Source: G963668655 sp963668655
Lineage (GTDB): Bacteria; Myxococcota_A; SURF-8
Length of the DNA: 64,000 nt
Assembly: GCA_963668655.2 (NCBI GenBank)
Contig: CAXXPQ010000003.1
Location: 434,001 to 498,000 of the forward strand
Reading direction: 5' to 3'
Part shown: in pieces, positions 1-7,456 of the stretch
Position numbering within the stretch: the first letter of the stretch is position 1
How the letters are laid out: each line of letters starts with the position of its first letter
The notes under the pieces: generated by a model
The model's input: only the letters and a program-made list of their open reading frames with translations
Database searches by the model: none
What the model was told of the DNA's origin: nothing
Position numbers and translations under genes: made by a program

Positions 1-873
1 CGCCCAGGACTGATGCGCCACGGTTTCGATGACATCGTAGCCGTCCTGGAGTTGCAGGGGCTCGAAATAATCGTACGCGCCGCCCGAGCAGCCGGTGCCG
101 CGCAGGTTCACCCCCACAGTGGCGTATCCCAGAACGCCCGCAATGATGCCCGAAGGATGACTGGGAGCGTCGCAAAGGACGGGAAAGTCCTCGCAGAACA
201 GTTCCGCCACACCGCCCAGGGATTCGCCGGGCCTCGAGGGACTGTACCCCGAATAGTTCACCAGGGTCGGATAAGGGCCGTCCTCGGGCGGACCGGGCAG
301 GGAAATGAAAGCGGAAAGCTTCGTGCCGTCGCGCATGGTGATGTAGCCGAAGCCGGGCTCAAGCACCTGATCCGTATAGAAGGATTCGTCCGGCGGATCG
401 TTTTCCTCCGGCCACACCCGGATTTGGTCGGTGAAGTCCTGCGGATCGTCCTTGAGGCGCACCACATAGCCGTCGCCCGGTTCGAGCTCGCGCGCCACCC
501 AGCCGCCCCATTCGTCCAGCGTGCCTTCCGCGACAACCCCGCCTCCCGCGTCCAGAATTTCAAAGGCGGTCTGCGGCTCGGCGTTCCAGACGTAGACCTG
601 CTCCACGGTGCCACGAACGGAAAAGCTGTCCGAGACGATCTGCGGATCGCTTTCCTCCTCCGGGTCGCCGTCGCCGTCGCCATCCGTTTCTTCATCGCCG
701 TCTTCAAGCCCGTCCGCATCTCCATCTTCTTCGCCTTCCCCGTCGCCATCCGACACCGGATCCCCGTCGGAGTCTCCGTCCACGACATTGTTATCGGAAG
801 ACGAATCGGAACAGGCGGAAAACACGAGAAGCGAGAGCAAGAGACAGAGCACAACGGCCATGGATCGTTTCAT
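1..873 (-). CDS. CocE/NonD-type serine hydrolase lipoprotein (C-terminus beyond window edge)
   Basis: A reading frame begins with ATG at 873, preceded by GGGAGG, and stays open to base 1, so the C-terminus lies outside the window. The N-terminus is a lipoprotein signal (MKRSMAVVLCLLLSLLVFSAC) with lipidation Cys at residue 21. An acidic linker follows with repeated DGD motifs, at about residues 32-70. Then comes a segment typical of X-Pro dipeptidyl-peptidase/CocE hydrolases: TMRDGTKLSAFISLPG, then YPTLVNYSGY, then VNLRGTGCSGG and a DGYDVIETVAHQSW stretch. In this family the serine nucleophile lies just downstream of that point, outside the window, so activity cannot be judged. Likely an outer-membrane-anchored esterase or peptidase. 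It shares its DGD linker with six other lipoproteins here. Confidence 0.85.
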   Translation of the reverse strand, partial: MKRSMAVVLCLLLSLLVFSACSDSSSDNNVVDGDSDGDPVSDGDGEGEEDGDADGLEDGDEETDGDGDGDPEEESDPQIVSDSFSVRGTVEQVYVWNAEPQTAFEILDAGGGVVAEGTLDEWGGWVARELEPGDGYVVRLKDDPQDFTDQIRVWPEENDPPDESFYTDQVLEPGFGYITMRDGTKLSAFISLPGPPEDGPYPTLVNYSGYSPSRPGESLGGVAELFCEDFPVLCDAPSHPSGIIAGVLGYATVGVNLRGTGCSGGAYDYFEPLQLQDGYDVIETVAHQSWA

Positions 874-1017
874 CCGGATCCTCCCGTGGTCATGGAAACC
901 CAGCAAAGACGGGATTCCTATAGTTTATAGCGTTTTCTTCGGCTTTTCCTGATCGGGAAAGTATACTCGGAGAAAAGTCACGGCGCAAGGAAAAGCGAAA
1001 TGGAGTTCCCCCATTTT

Positions 1018-2280
1018 TCATGAGCCGAAAAGGGGGAGTTGGGGATCGGGTGGTGGTTTGTCGTTTCTTTTACGCAAGGTTCCCTTTCCGGCCTTGTGCA
1101 GAATGTCTTTCATGCCGTCCGCCAAGGCGTAGTATCGAAAGTTTGGGATGCCGAATAGTCGCTTGGTCGCATCCAGCGCGTGCAAAGCCAGGATCTTCAT
1201 TTTAGCCTCCATGCCCAGCCTGACCGCCGTGAAGTGCATCACCGCCAGCAGTAAGGCCACCAAATTTTTCAGACGTCGATACGTCGGCACACGCACGTTT
1301 TCCAGGCCGTAACTTTGCTTGAAAAAACGGATCGTGTCCTCCACCCGCCAGCGCGTCAGGTACGATTTCAGCGCCCACCACAAGACCTTGCGGCTCTTCC
1401 GCATCGACTTGGTCGTCAAAAGCAGCATGGGGTTCTTGCCAAAACCTTTGACGACCAGCAGCGAGAGCGGGCGCTTGGGACATTCCGGCAGTCGCACCGG
1501 CAGATAGCCGAAATGGATGAAGTACGTCTTCTCCTCGCCGTCCTTTTCCTTCACCACCGTTTCGGCATACGGCGTCTTGCAGGTCTCGGCCAACTCCATT
1601 TCGTTCTTCGCCTTGCCCTTGTACAGCAGATGGCGGTCGCCGCGCTGACGCGCCAGGTAACGGATCTTTTCGTTCTTCGTCCAGGGAATCAGCATCTCCC
1701 GCCGGTCGCCGCCGCGATCGTAGATCAGAATGCCTCGTTGTTCCGTTGCCGCGAGCACGCGATCCACCAGTGTGAGAATCTCGTGGTTCTCGCTGACGAA
1801 ATCGGGAGACTCCTGCGACCACAAAATCTGAGCCAGCGGCGTGATGTCATGCTCGCCCGTGTCGCAACCAACCACCTCGCACATCCAGTAACCGTCGCCG
1901 AGTTTCTTCTCGCCGGCGTCGCGGACTGCGGTCAGGTACTATATTTTCTTCGCGTATTTCTTGGTGATGTCCGACGGATCGACGATCAGCAGCGTGTCGC
2001 TTTGGATCCGTTTCGCTCCCTGGATCAAGGCCGATTCGGAAATCGCTTTCTCCAATTTTCTGCCATCGAGATTGGCCGACAGACGCTTGTGCGTGGCATG
2101 CAGGGCGATGGGCTCTTCCAAGCGACGCGCCACCTCGGTCAGCAGCACCGAGCCCGAGGCACACATACCGTAGATCATCTCCTCCACGAAGCGTGTGGAC
2201 ACCGAGCCCAACTTCGCACAGAGTTCCCCCGAAAATCGATGGATTTGCACTCGCAATTTGCGGCCGATCTGGTGTAGCAT
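1018..2280 (-). pseudogene. IS4-family transposase, interrupted by an in-frame amber stop
   Basis: The frame starts at ATG 2280 (AAGAGG about 9 bases upstream) and runs to TGA at 1018, about 420 codons, the normal length for the family. It is broken by TAG at 1939-1941 (ATA TAG TAC), with no frame change: the same frame resumes as YLTAVRDAGEKKLGDGY. Catalytic features of an IS4-type DDE enzyme are visible: a first Asp in LLIVDPSDITKKY, a second in GILIYDRGGDR, and a YREK signature (Y-x2-R-x3-E-x6-K) in YLTRWRVEDTIRFFK. Unless the stop is suppressed, the first product (about 113 residues) lacks the second and third catalytic residues. Hence it is called a pseudogene. Confidence 0.85.
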
Positions 2281-2307
2281 GGCGATGGACCTCTTGGATT
2301 TCGTTAA

Positions 2308-2325
2308 GAGCCTATTCCAATAGGC
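2308..2325 (+). repeat. Left terminal inverted repeat of IS5-family element
   Basis: The sequence GAGCCTATTCCAATAGGC matches the reverse complement of 3196-3213 at 16 of 18 positions and is directly preceded by TAA. Confidence 0.85.
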
Positions 2326-2374
2326 GATATTGTGGTATACTCCTATGAGTATAATATATTTATAGGAGTAGATC

Positions 2375-3209
2375 ATGGGTCTGGTGGTAAAGGATGATGG
2401 TTGGCGCATCCCGGACGAGTTGTGGAAGAAGATGAAGTCTTTGTTGCCGGTTCATGTGACGGCGCATCCGCTGGGGTGTCATCGGCCCCGTGTCGATGAC
2501 CGGGCCGCCTTGAACGCCATCCTGTTCGTTTTGCGCACGGGTTGCCAGTGGAACGCGCTCAACGCCACGGGCATCTGCTCGTGCGGCTCGGCCTACCGCC
2601 GTTTTCGGGAATGGACCGAGGCGGGGGTGTTCGAGGAATTCTGGCGGCGTGGGTTGCTGGCGTATGACAAATTGAAGGGCATCGACTGGTCGTGGTGTTC
2701 GCTGGACGGGGCGATGACGAAGGCTCCTTTGGGCGGGAAAAAAAACCGGTCCCAATCCTACCGACCGCGGCAAAGGCGGCGTCAAGCGCAGCCTTCTGGT
2801 GGAGGCGAAGGGAATTCCCCTGGCCGTAGCGGTGGACGGGGCGAACCGGCATGACATGAAGCTGGTGAAGGCGACGCTGGAAAGCATCGAAGCGAAACGT
2901 CCGAGGCCGACCCGCAGGAAGCCGCAGGGATTGTGCATGGATAAGGGCTATGACTACGATGAGATTCGAGACCTGGTGGAGGAATTCAAGTTCACGGCTC
3001 ACATTCGTTCGCGGGGCGAGGAAGCGATCGCCATCAAGCACGAAGCCGGTTTCAAGGCGCGACGCTGGGTGGTGGAACGCACGCACAGTTGGCTGAATCG
3101 CTTTCGCCGCATTCTCGTGCGTTGGGAGAAACGCGCGGACACCTACATCGCCATGCTGCACTTCGCCTTGGGAATTATCACATGGCGGGCCACTGGCCTA
3201 TTGGGATAG
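2375..3209 (+). CDS. IS5-family transposase, two frames joined at an A8 tract
   Basis: Translation starts at ATG 2375 (AGGAG six bases upstream) and reads a DUF4096-type helical domain followed by the first catalytic Asp (CSLDGAMTKAP). At 2738-2745 there are eight A residues. The initial frame then becomes unrelated sequence, while the +1 frame gives the expected family text GKKTGPNPTDRGKGG, then AVDGANRHD (second Asp) and VERTHSWLNRFRR (catalytic Glu), ending at 3209. One A fewer would make a single normal transposase of about 277 residues. The split could be a disabling indel, or expression by slippage on the A-tract, which is known for IS5-related elements. The sequence alone cannot decide. 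Confidence 0.85.
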
Positions 3210-3213
3210 GTTC
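3196..3213 (-). repeat. Right terminal inverted repeat of IS5-family element
   Basis: This is the inverted partner of 2308-2325 (16 of 18 matches), directly followed by TAA at 3214-3216. Confidence 0.85.
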
Positions 3214-3216
3214 TAA

Positions 3217-3563
3217 GTAAACAGCGGCTTCGACACCCGTTTCTTAACACCTTGAGGTCCGTTTTGTCTCGTAGCAAAATCCCCCATTTTCACTTGCACG
3301 CACACCTACCCCACCAGAATTTCAACGGATTCCAAATTTCACCTCTCAATTTCGCGGGAAGTCCATCCTTTTCCCTCGTTGGCGTCGATGCGTCGATGAG
3401 GCGATAGGGCCGAGGTGTCGGGGCTAGCAGAAGGGTGACGCCTCCAGACGATAAATCTGGCAAAGTTTGGATTGCGACATCAAAACTTTAAGCGGAGAAA
3501 CGGAGCGGGAAAGGCAAAGAAGAGCCGTGAACGCCCGCCCATACCCGTTCAGGCCCGTTCGGA
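3217..3563. other. Non-coding stretch: IS4 remnant end plus intergenic sequence
   Basis: The first 63 bases appear to be the displaced end of the IS4-family element, ending at the direct repeat 3280-3290. From 3291 to 3563 I see no reading frame with a believable start, no clear terminator and no conserved RNA. It lies downstream of the leftward lipoprotein gene that ends at 3564. Confidence 0.5.
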
Positions 3564-5048
3564 TCAGTCGTCCGCGCCGAGCATCAGCAGGTCGCGATAC
3601 CGGCCGTTGCGGGTTCCGGCCCAGGAGGCGGTGACGAGGTTCAGATCCTTGTCGAAATGCGCGATATTGTCGGTACTTGTGCAGACCAGCCAGCCGGTGC
3701 CGAAGGCCATGGCGCCGGATTCCGGATCGAAATCCGCAAGCGGGTCGGACTGTTTTTGCAAAATGCCCGCCGCGCTCAATAGGACGACGTGGCCCTTGTT
3801 CACCGGAATGCCCACTTTTCCGGAAGCCAGCACGTTCCCGTCCGCGTTCACGGCGAGGCTTTTTACGCGCAGCTTGATCGAGTCCTCGTTGTCGCCCCAA
3901 CCGCCGATATATGTTCCGTTTTCACTGTAAACATACAGTTCCCAAACCCAGGTGTTCGCTCCCACGGTGACCGTCGTGTTGTCCGGCAGTTGAATCATGT
4001 CCTGGGGAACGTAGTCCGGTAGGTAGAGTTCGTTGGCGATGACGATGGATTCCAGATAGTTGCCTTCCGTGTCGTAGGCCAGAAGTTTGCCCCGCGGTCC
4101 CGTGGCCCAGATGCGTCCGTCCGGTCGGTGATGCACAAGGGCCGTGACCCCGTATCCGGGGCCGTACAGATCGGCTCCGTGCTCGTCTTCCGTATCGAAG
4201 GAGAACTGGTGGTTGCCCTCCAGGTCGAAGACCTCCACGCCGATTTCGTACAGGCTGCCCACACCGAAACGGTTTCCGGGCAGTTCGATCAACGAAGTGG
4301 CCCCTGAAAGATAGGTGCTGCCCGCCGCGCGCCGCAAATGAGCGCCGTTGCTGCGGAAAATCTCCACCGTGCTGCTGTCGGAATCCGCCGCCAGGATGTC
4401 CCCCAGAACGTGCAGGACGACGCTCTTCGTGGCAGTGCAGTCCCCACGCCCGGCCTTCAGCGTGATCGTCACCGTTTCCGCGCGGACGATTTCTCCTTCG
4501 TTGGTTACGGAAAAAAGGCCGTTTCCACTACCCTGGTCGGTGAAGTAGGGTTCCATCGAAGCCGGTTCCACGATATAGACCAGGTTTTCGGCGTCATCGG
4601 GAACTTCGGCGGTTAGAAAGGCTTCTTCGCCGTAAACCAAATGAGTCTTTCCTCCCGACACCGTGAGGGCGGCGATGGCAAAGTCCTGGCATTCCTGGGG
4701 GATTTCCTCCGACTCTCCTTCGCCCGGATCGTCGTCCACATCGTCGTCCGTGTCACCGTTAACATCATTATTGTCCATGTCGCCGTCGGAGGCATTTTCC
4801 TCTCCGTCCCCGTCCGTAATCGGACGTTCTTCATCGGGATCGGTATCGCCGTCCGGCGTTTCGTCGCCATCGGTTTCGTCGGTTCGGCAGACGTGGTTGG
4901 CATCGCAATGAAAACCGGCGTCGCAGGTGTCGTCGGCATAGCATTTCTGTCCTTCCCGGCCATAAGAATCCGGTTCCATCAAGCTGCAAGAGGCAACGAT
5001 CAGCGTCAGAATCAGGATCGAAAAAAGACTCGCAAGCGATTGTCGCAT
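3564..5048 (-). CDS. DGD-linker lipoprotein with predicted beta-propeller domain
   Basis: The start is ATG 5048 (MRQSLASLFSILILTLIVASC), chosen because it opens a lipoprotein signal and has GAAGGGAAAA upstream; an ATG 51 bases earlier would only add a hydrophilic leader. The predicted mature Cys is about residue 21. It is followed by a small Cys-rich motif (GQKCYADDTCDAGFHC) and an acidic linker with DGDTD and DGDGEE runs to about residue 110. The C-terminal 270 residues show repeated short strands with ILAADSDSSTVEIFRSNG, VEVFDLEGNHQ and LLAYDTEGNYLESI patterns, typical of NHL/YVTN-type propellers. No enzyme motif was recognised. Probably a surface-anchored binding protein; ligand unknown. 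Confidence 0.85.
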   Translation of the reverse strand: MRQSLASLFSILILTLIVASCSLMEPDSYGREGQKCYADDTCDAGFHCDANHVCRTDETDGDETPDGDTDPDEERPITDGDGEENASDGDMDNNDVNGDTDDDVDDDPGEGESEEIPQECQDFAIAALTVSGGKTHLVYGEEAFLTAEVPDDAENLVYIVEPASMEPYFTDQGSGNGLFSVTNEGEIVRAETVTITLKAGRGDCTATKSVVLHVLGDILAADSDSSTVEIFRSNGAHLRRAAGSTYLSGATSLIELPGNRFGVGSLYEIGVEVFDLEGNHQFSFDTEDEHGADLYGPGYGVTALVHHRPDGRIWATGPRGKLLAYDTEGNYLESIVIANELYLPDYVPQDMIQLPDNTTVTVGANTWVWELYVYSENGTYIGGWGDNEDSIKLRVKSLAVNADGNVLASGKVGIPVNKGHVVLLSAAGILQKQSDPLADFDPESGAMAFGTGWLVCTSTDNIAHFDKDLNLVTASWAGTRNGRYRDLLMLGADD

Positions 5049-5242
5049 GATTTTCCCTTCACATAACCGAAAGCGTGGCGTTTCCTTTGCATCAAGCAAT
5101 CATTTTACGAAAATCGGCATTCCGTGGCAAAAAGAAAAGTGATTTTCAGGAGATTCCTTCAGAAATGGAGATGGAAATCGTTTTCGACGTTTTCGGAAAA
5201 CACGGGGGAGGCTTGCGGAGCGTTCGTTTCATGCGTGGAATC

Positions 5243-5271
5243 TTGACAAAGCGGTGCGTTTGAACTATAGG
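5243..5271 (+). promoter_or_regulatory. Sigma-70-type promoter
   Basis: TTGACA at 5243-5248 and TATAGG at 5266-5271 are separated by 17 bases and lie about 70 bases before the lipoprotein start at 5344. Confidence 0.7.
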
Positions 5272-5343
5272 TGAATACAGGACTTTTCAACGCGAGGGGA
5301 AAAAACGCCCCCGATGTCGATGGGGATAAGGAGGATCGGTACG

Positions 5344-6285
5344 ATGCGTGGAATCGCTTTATTTCTTTTAGGAATCCTGTGCGCCCTGTTCGTTTATTCC
5401 TGTGATGACGGCGTGGGCGACTGTCCCTCGCACAGGGAATGCGAAGACAATTGGATCATGCTGGTCTTTCAATGTCCCGGAGAGGAGCCCGAGGCTTTTC
5501 AGTTGACGAATTGCGAGGAAAACGGCCAGGTTTGCGAGGAGCGTACGAAAACGGATGGAAGCGCCCAGGTGGAATGCTTCGATTCCGTGGACGGCGATAT
5601 CGATGGCGACGTAGACGGTGATGTGGACGGCGATGTCGATGGCGATGCGGACGGTGACACGGACGGCGATGTCGATGGAGACGCAGACGGTGACACGGAC
5701 GGCGATGTCGATGGCGACGCGGACGGTGACACGGACGAAGATGCATCGACGAATTCCTTCAATGTCGGCCCGGATGGCGGCACCTTCGATATCGGCGGTG
5801 GAGCGGCGGCAGGCGGCGTTTCCCTGGATATTCCGGCGGGCGCCCTGGCGGCCAACACCACGCTGACGGTGGAAGTCGATAACGACAAGGATATCGGCTC
5901 TCTTTCCGCCCTGGGAGATATTTTTCACTTCGGCCCGGCGGGAACCACTTTTGCACAGGCCGTTCGGGTTCAACTGGCTTACACGGAAGACGGCAGCACC
6001 CCGGCTTTCTACTGGACAGACCAGGGAAATGAAAGCAATTTCTCCGCCGTTGCCGGCGCAACCTTCAATGCCAACGTGGGAAGCGCGGATGTGATGCATT
6101 TCAGCTACGGTTTCGTCGGTGTGGAATCCATGGCGGACGGCGATGCCGAGCTTGAGATGGAACCTGAACCCGAGTTGGAACCTGAGCCCGAGTTGGAGCC
6201 GGAGCCTGAGTTGGAACCGGAACCCGAACTGGAGCCGGAACCCGAACTGGAGCCGGAACCCGAGTTGGAAACAACGGAAGATTGA
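5344..6285 (+). CDS. DGD-repeat lipoprotein with ZU5-like domain and ELEPEP C-terminal tail
   Basis: AAGGAGG at 5328-5334 selects ATG 5344 over the earlier in-frame ATG at 5314. The signal peptide MRGIALFLLGILCALFVYSC ends in a lipobox-like YSC, followed by a Cys-rich region. DGDVDGDADGDT repeats occupy about residues 80-132. Residues about 138-260 begin GGTFDIGG and continue through LDIPAGALAANTTLTVEV and FGPAGTTFAQAVRV, the hallmark of the ZU5-like domain common on large secreted proteins of this type. The C-terminus is a low-complexity tail of repeated ELEPEP units. There is no catalytic motif; a structural or adhesive surface role is inferred. Its own promoter and terminator make it monocistronic. 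Confidence 0.85.
   Translation: MRGIALFLLGILCALFVYSCDDGVGDCPSHRECEDNWIMLVFQCPGEEPEAFQLTNCEENGQVCEERTKTDGSAQVECFDSVDGDIDGDVDGDVDGDVDGDADGDTDGDVDGDADGDTDGDVDGDADGDTDEDASTNSFNVGPDGGTFDIGGGAAAGGVSLDIPAGALAANTTLTVEVDNDKDIGSLSALGDIFHFGPAGTTFAQAVRVQLAYTEDGSTPAFYWTDQGNESNFSAVAGATFNANVGSADVMHFSYGFVGVESMADGDAELEMEPEPELEPEPELEPEPELEPEPELEPEPELEPEPELETTED
5629..5736 (+). repeat. Three tandem 36-bp coding repeats (DGDVDGDADGDT)
   Basis: Three consecutive 36-base units (5629-5664, 5665-5700, 5701-5736) differ at only a few positions and encode the linker of the lipoprotein. Such in-frame repeats can change copy number without breaking the gene. Confidence 0.85.
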
Positions 6286-6309
6286 TCCGGTCCGAACCGA
6301 ATCATCCGG

Positions 6310-6339
6310 AACGGCGAGCCATTCGGTTCGCCGTTTTTT
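6310..6339 (+). terminator. Rho-independent terminator
   Basis: AACGGCGA-GCCATTCGGT-TCGCCGTT is followed by a run of T residues, 25 bases after the lipoprotein stop. Confidence 0.85.
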
Positions 6340-7441
6340 ATTTCCGTTTGGATGGACCGCCTGAAAGGTCTTTCTCTATTTCCAATGGATTTCCGAACAG
6401 AAGCAGAGTCCCGCCGCCGATGGCGCTGTTCAACAGGATCCCGATGAGGTTGAAAAAGCTGATAAGCAGTGCGATTTCCGCCGGGACGCCGAAGAGGCCG
6501 TAAAAGACGATGAAAGTTCCCTCCCGGATACCAAATCCGCCGAAGGAAATGGGCAGCATGAAGACGATAATGGCGATCAGGTTGAAAAAGAGGTTCACCA
6601 TCACCGGAATATCATAACCCAGAGCCATAAAGAAAAGGTTGTTTCCGAATGCGGCCACGGCTTGCACCGCCAGCGTATACAGCAACATCATGACCAGCAT
6701 CCCCGGCTGGAAAAGCGTCTTTAAGCTGCTTCTGAAATGATCCGAATTTTCGGACGGCGTCTCCGCCTTTCCAAGAGATTTCATCAATCTTGATCGTGCG
6801 CGATTGAAAACCCACTCCAGCCGATCGATCATGCGGGCCATCCGGGGGTGGTTCGAAAAACCGGTCATCAAGATCAAGACCGTCAATAGAACTCCCGTGC
6901 CGCCATAGACGATCCACGGCAGAGTGGCCAGCCAATCCGGGTGGCTGGTCAGGAGCGGAAAGATCATCGGGAAGGAGATTCCAAGTAATAACAAAAGGTT
7001 GGACAGGACGACCAGTCTTTCGGAAAAGATGATGGCAAATCCCGCCGCCAGGCTTCCGAAGCGGCGTCCCAGGTAAACCACACGCACGGCGTCGCCGCCC
7101 ACCTGCGACGGAAAGAACAGGCCGAAGGCATAGGTCATCCAAAACATCCGGCAGAACTCTCCAAAGGGCATGGTCCGTTGACGCAATCTCTGTGCCAGAT
7201 AACGTAAACGCAAGGCCGCCACCGGAACCGTCAGAATGAGAACGTTGAAGGCGCACAGCAGAACGGAAAGACGGGCTCGGCCCGCATTTTCGAATAGGAC
7301 CGCCCACTCGATTTTTTTGAAGATGATCCAGAATATGGCGATGGGAACGGCGAATTGAATCGCGAGCCTTACGATGCGTTTCCAGGAAAAACCGGATCGT
7401 GTCGTGGATGCGGGGGTGTTGTTCGACGTGGGGTCATTCAT
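6338..7441 (-). CDS. Lysylphosphatidylglycerol synthase TM region / flippase-like integral membrane protein
   Basis: A 367-residue polytopic membrane protein. Hydrophobic segments begin near residue 24 and recur to the end (roughly eight). Family marks include an F-WMTYAFGLFFPSQVGGDAVRVVYLGRR segment around residues 105-130, the usual GxxGDxxR signature of the LPG_synthase_TM/UPF0104 family, and PISFGGFGIREG near residue 300. Relatives without the aminoacyltransferase domain are thought to move lipids or glycolipid intermediates across the inner membrane; the C-terminal transferase domain of MprF is absent. A polar Asn/Ser/Thr-rich N-terminus of about 20 residues precedes the first helix. Its substrate is unknown. 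Confidence 0.85.
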   Translation of the reverse strand: MNDPTSNNTPASTTRSGFSWKRIVRLAIQFAVPIAIFWIIFKKIEWAVLFENAGRARLSVLLCAFNVLILTVPVAALRLRYLAQRLRQRTMPFGEFCRMFWMTYAFGLFFPSQVGGDAVRVVYLGRRFGSLAAGFAIIFSERLVVLSNLLLLLGISFPMIFPLLTSHPDWLATLPWIVYGGTGVLLTVLILMTGFSNHPRMARMIDRLEWVFNRARSRLMKSLGKAETPSENSDHFRSSLKTLFQPGMLVMMLLYTLAVQAVAAFGNNLFFMALGYDIPVMVNLFFNLIAIIVFMLPISFGGFGIREGTFIVFYGLFGVPAEIALLISFFNLIGILLNSAIGGGTLLLFGNPLEIEKDLSGGPSKRK

Positions 7442-7456
7442 CCGCGATTGGCCGCT

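Larger units (their letters stand above)
2305..3216 (+). mobile_element. IS5-family insertion sequence with imperfect terminal repeats and TAA target duplication
   Basis: Terminal inverted repeats of 18 bp lie at 2308-2325 (GAGCCTATTCCAATAGGC) and 3196-3213 (complement GAACCTATCCCAATAGGC), 16 of 18 identical. TAA flanks both ends (2305-2307 and 3214-3216); a three-base TNA duplication is characteristic of the IS1031 subgroup of IS5. The element is about 0.9 kb and carries one transposase locus read rightward, split over two frames. It sits between the start of the IS4-type transposase and the far end of that element, so it inserted after the IS4 copy and separated it from its upstream sequence. 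Confidence 0.85.
1018..3279 (-). mobile_element. IS4-family element, interrupted by a nested IS5-family element
   Basis: The IS4-type transposase reading frame (1018-2280, minus) and about 63 bases beyond the nested IS5 element (3217-3279) make up an element of about 1.35 kb once the insertion is subtracted, a usual IS4-family size. The 11-bp word TCCCCCATTTT occurs directly repeated at 1007-1017 and 3280-3290, just outside, which fits the 10-12 bp target duplications of this family. I could not find convincing terminal inverted repeats, so the outer boundaries are inferred from the direct repeats only. The element is probably immobile because its transposase carries a stop codon and its upstream region is separated by the second insertion. 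Confidence 0.6.

Noticed and set aside
258..854. Long minus frame of Thr/Arg-rich text in the DGD linker region
   Set aside because: It is a shadow in another frame of the CocE-type lipoprotein; the repeat composition keeps several frames open.
5499..5888. Ser/Pro-rich minus frame (SPSASPSTSPS) opposite the ZU5-like lipoprotein
   Set aside because: It arises from the antisense of the GAC-GGC-GAT repeats; no ribosome site and no domain.
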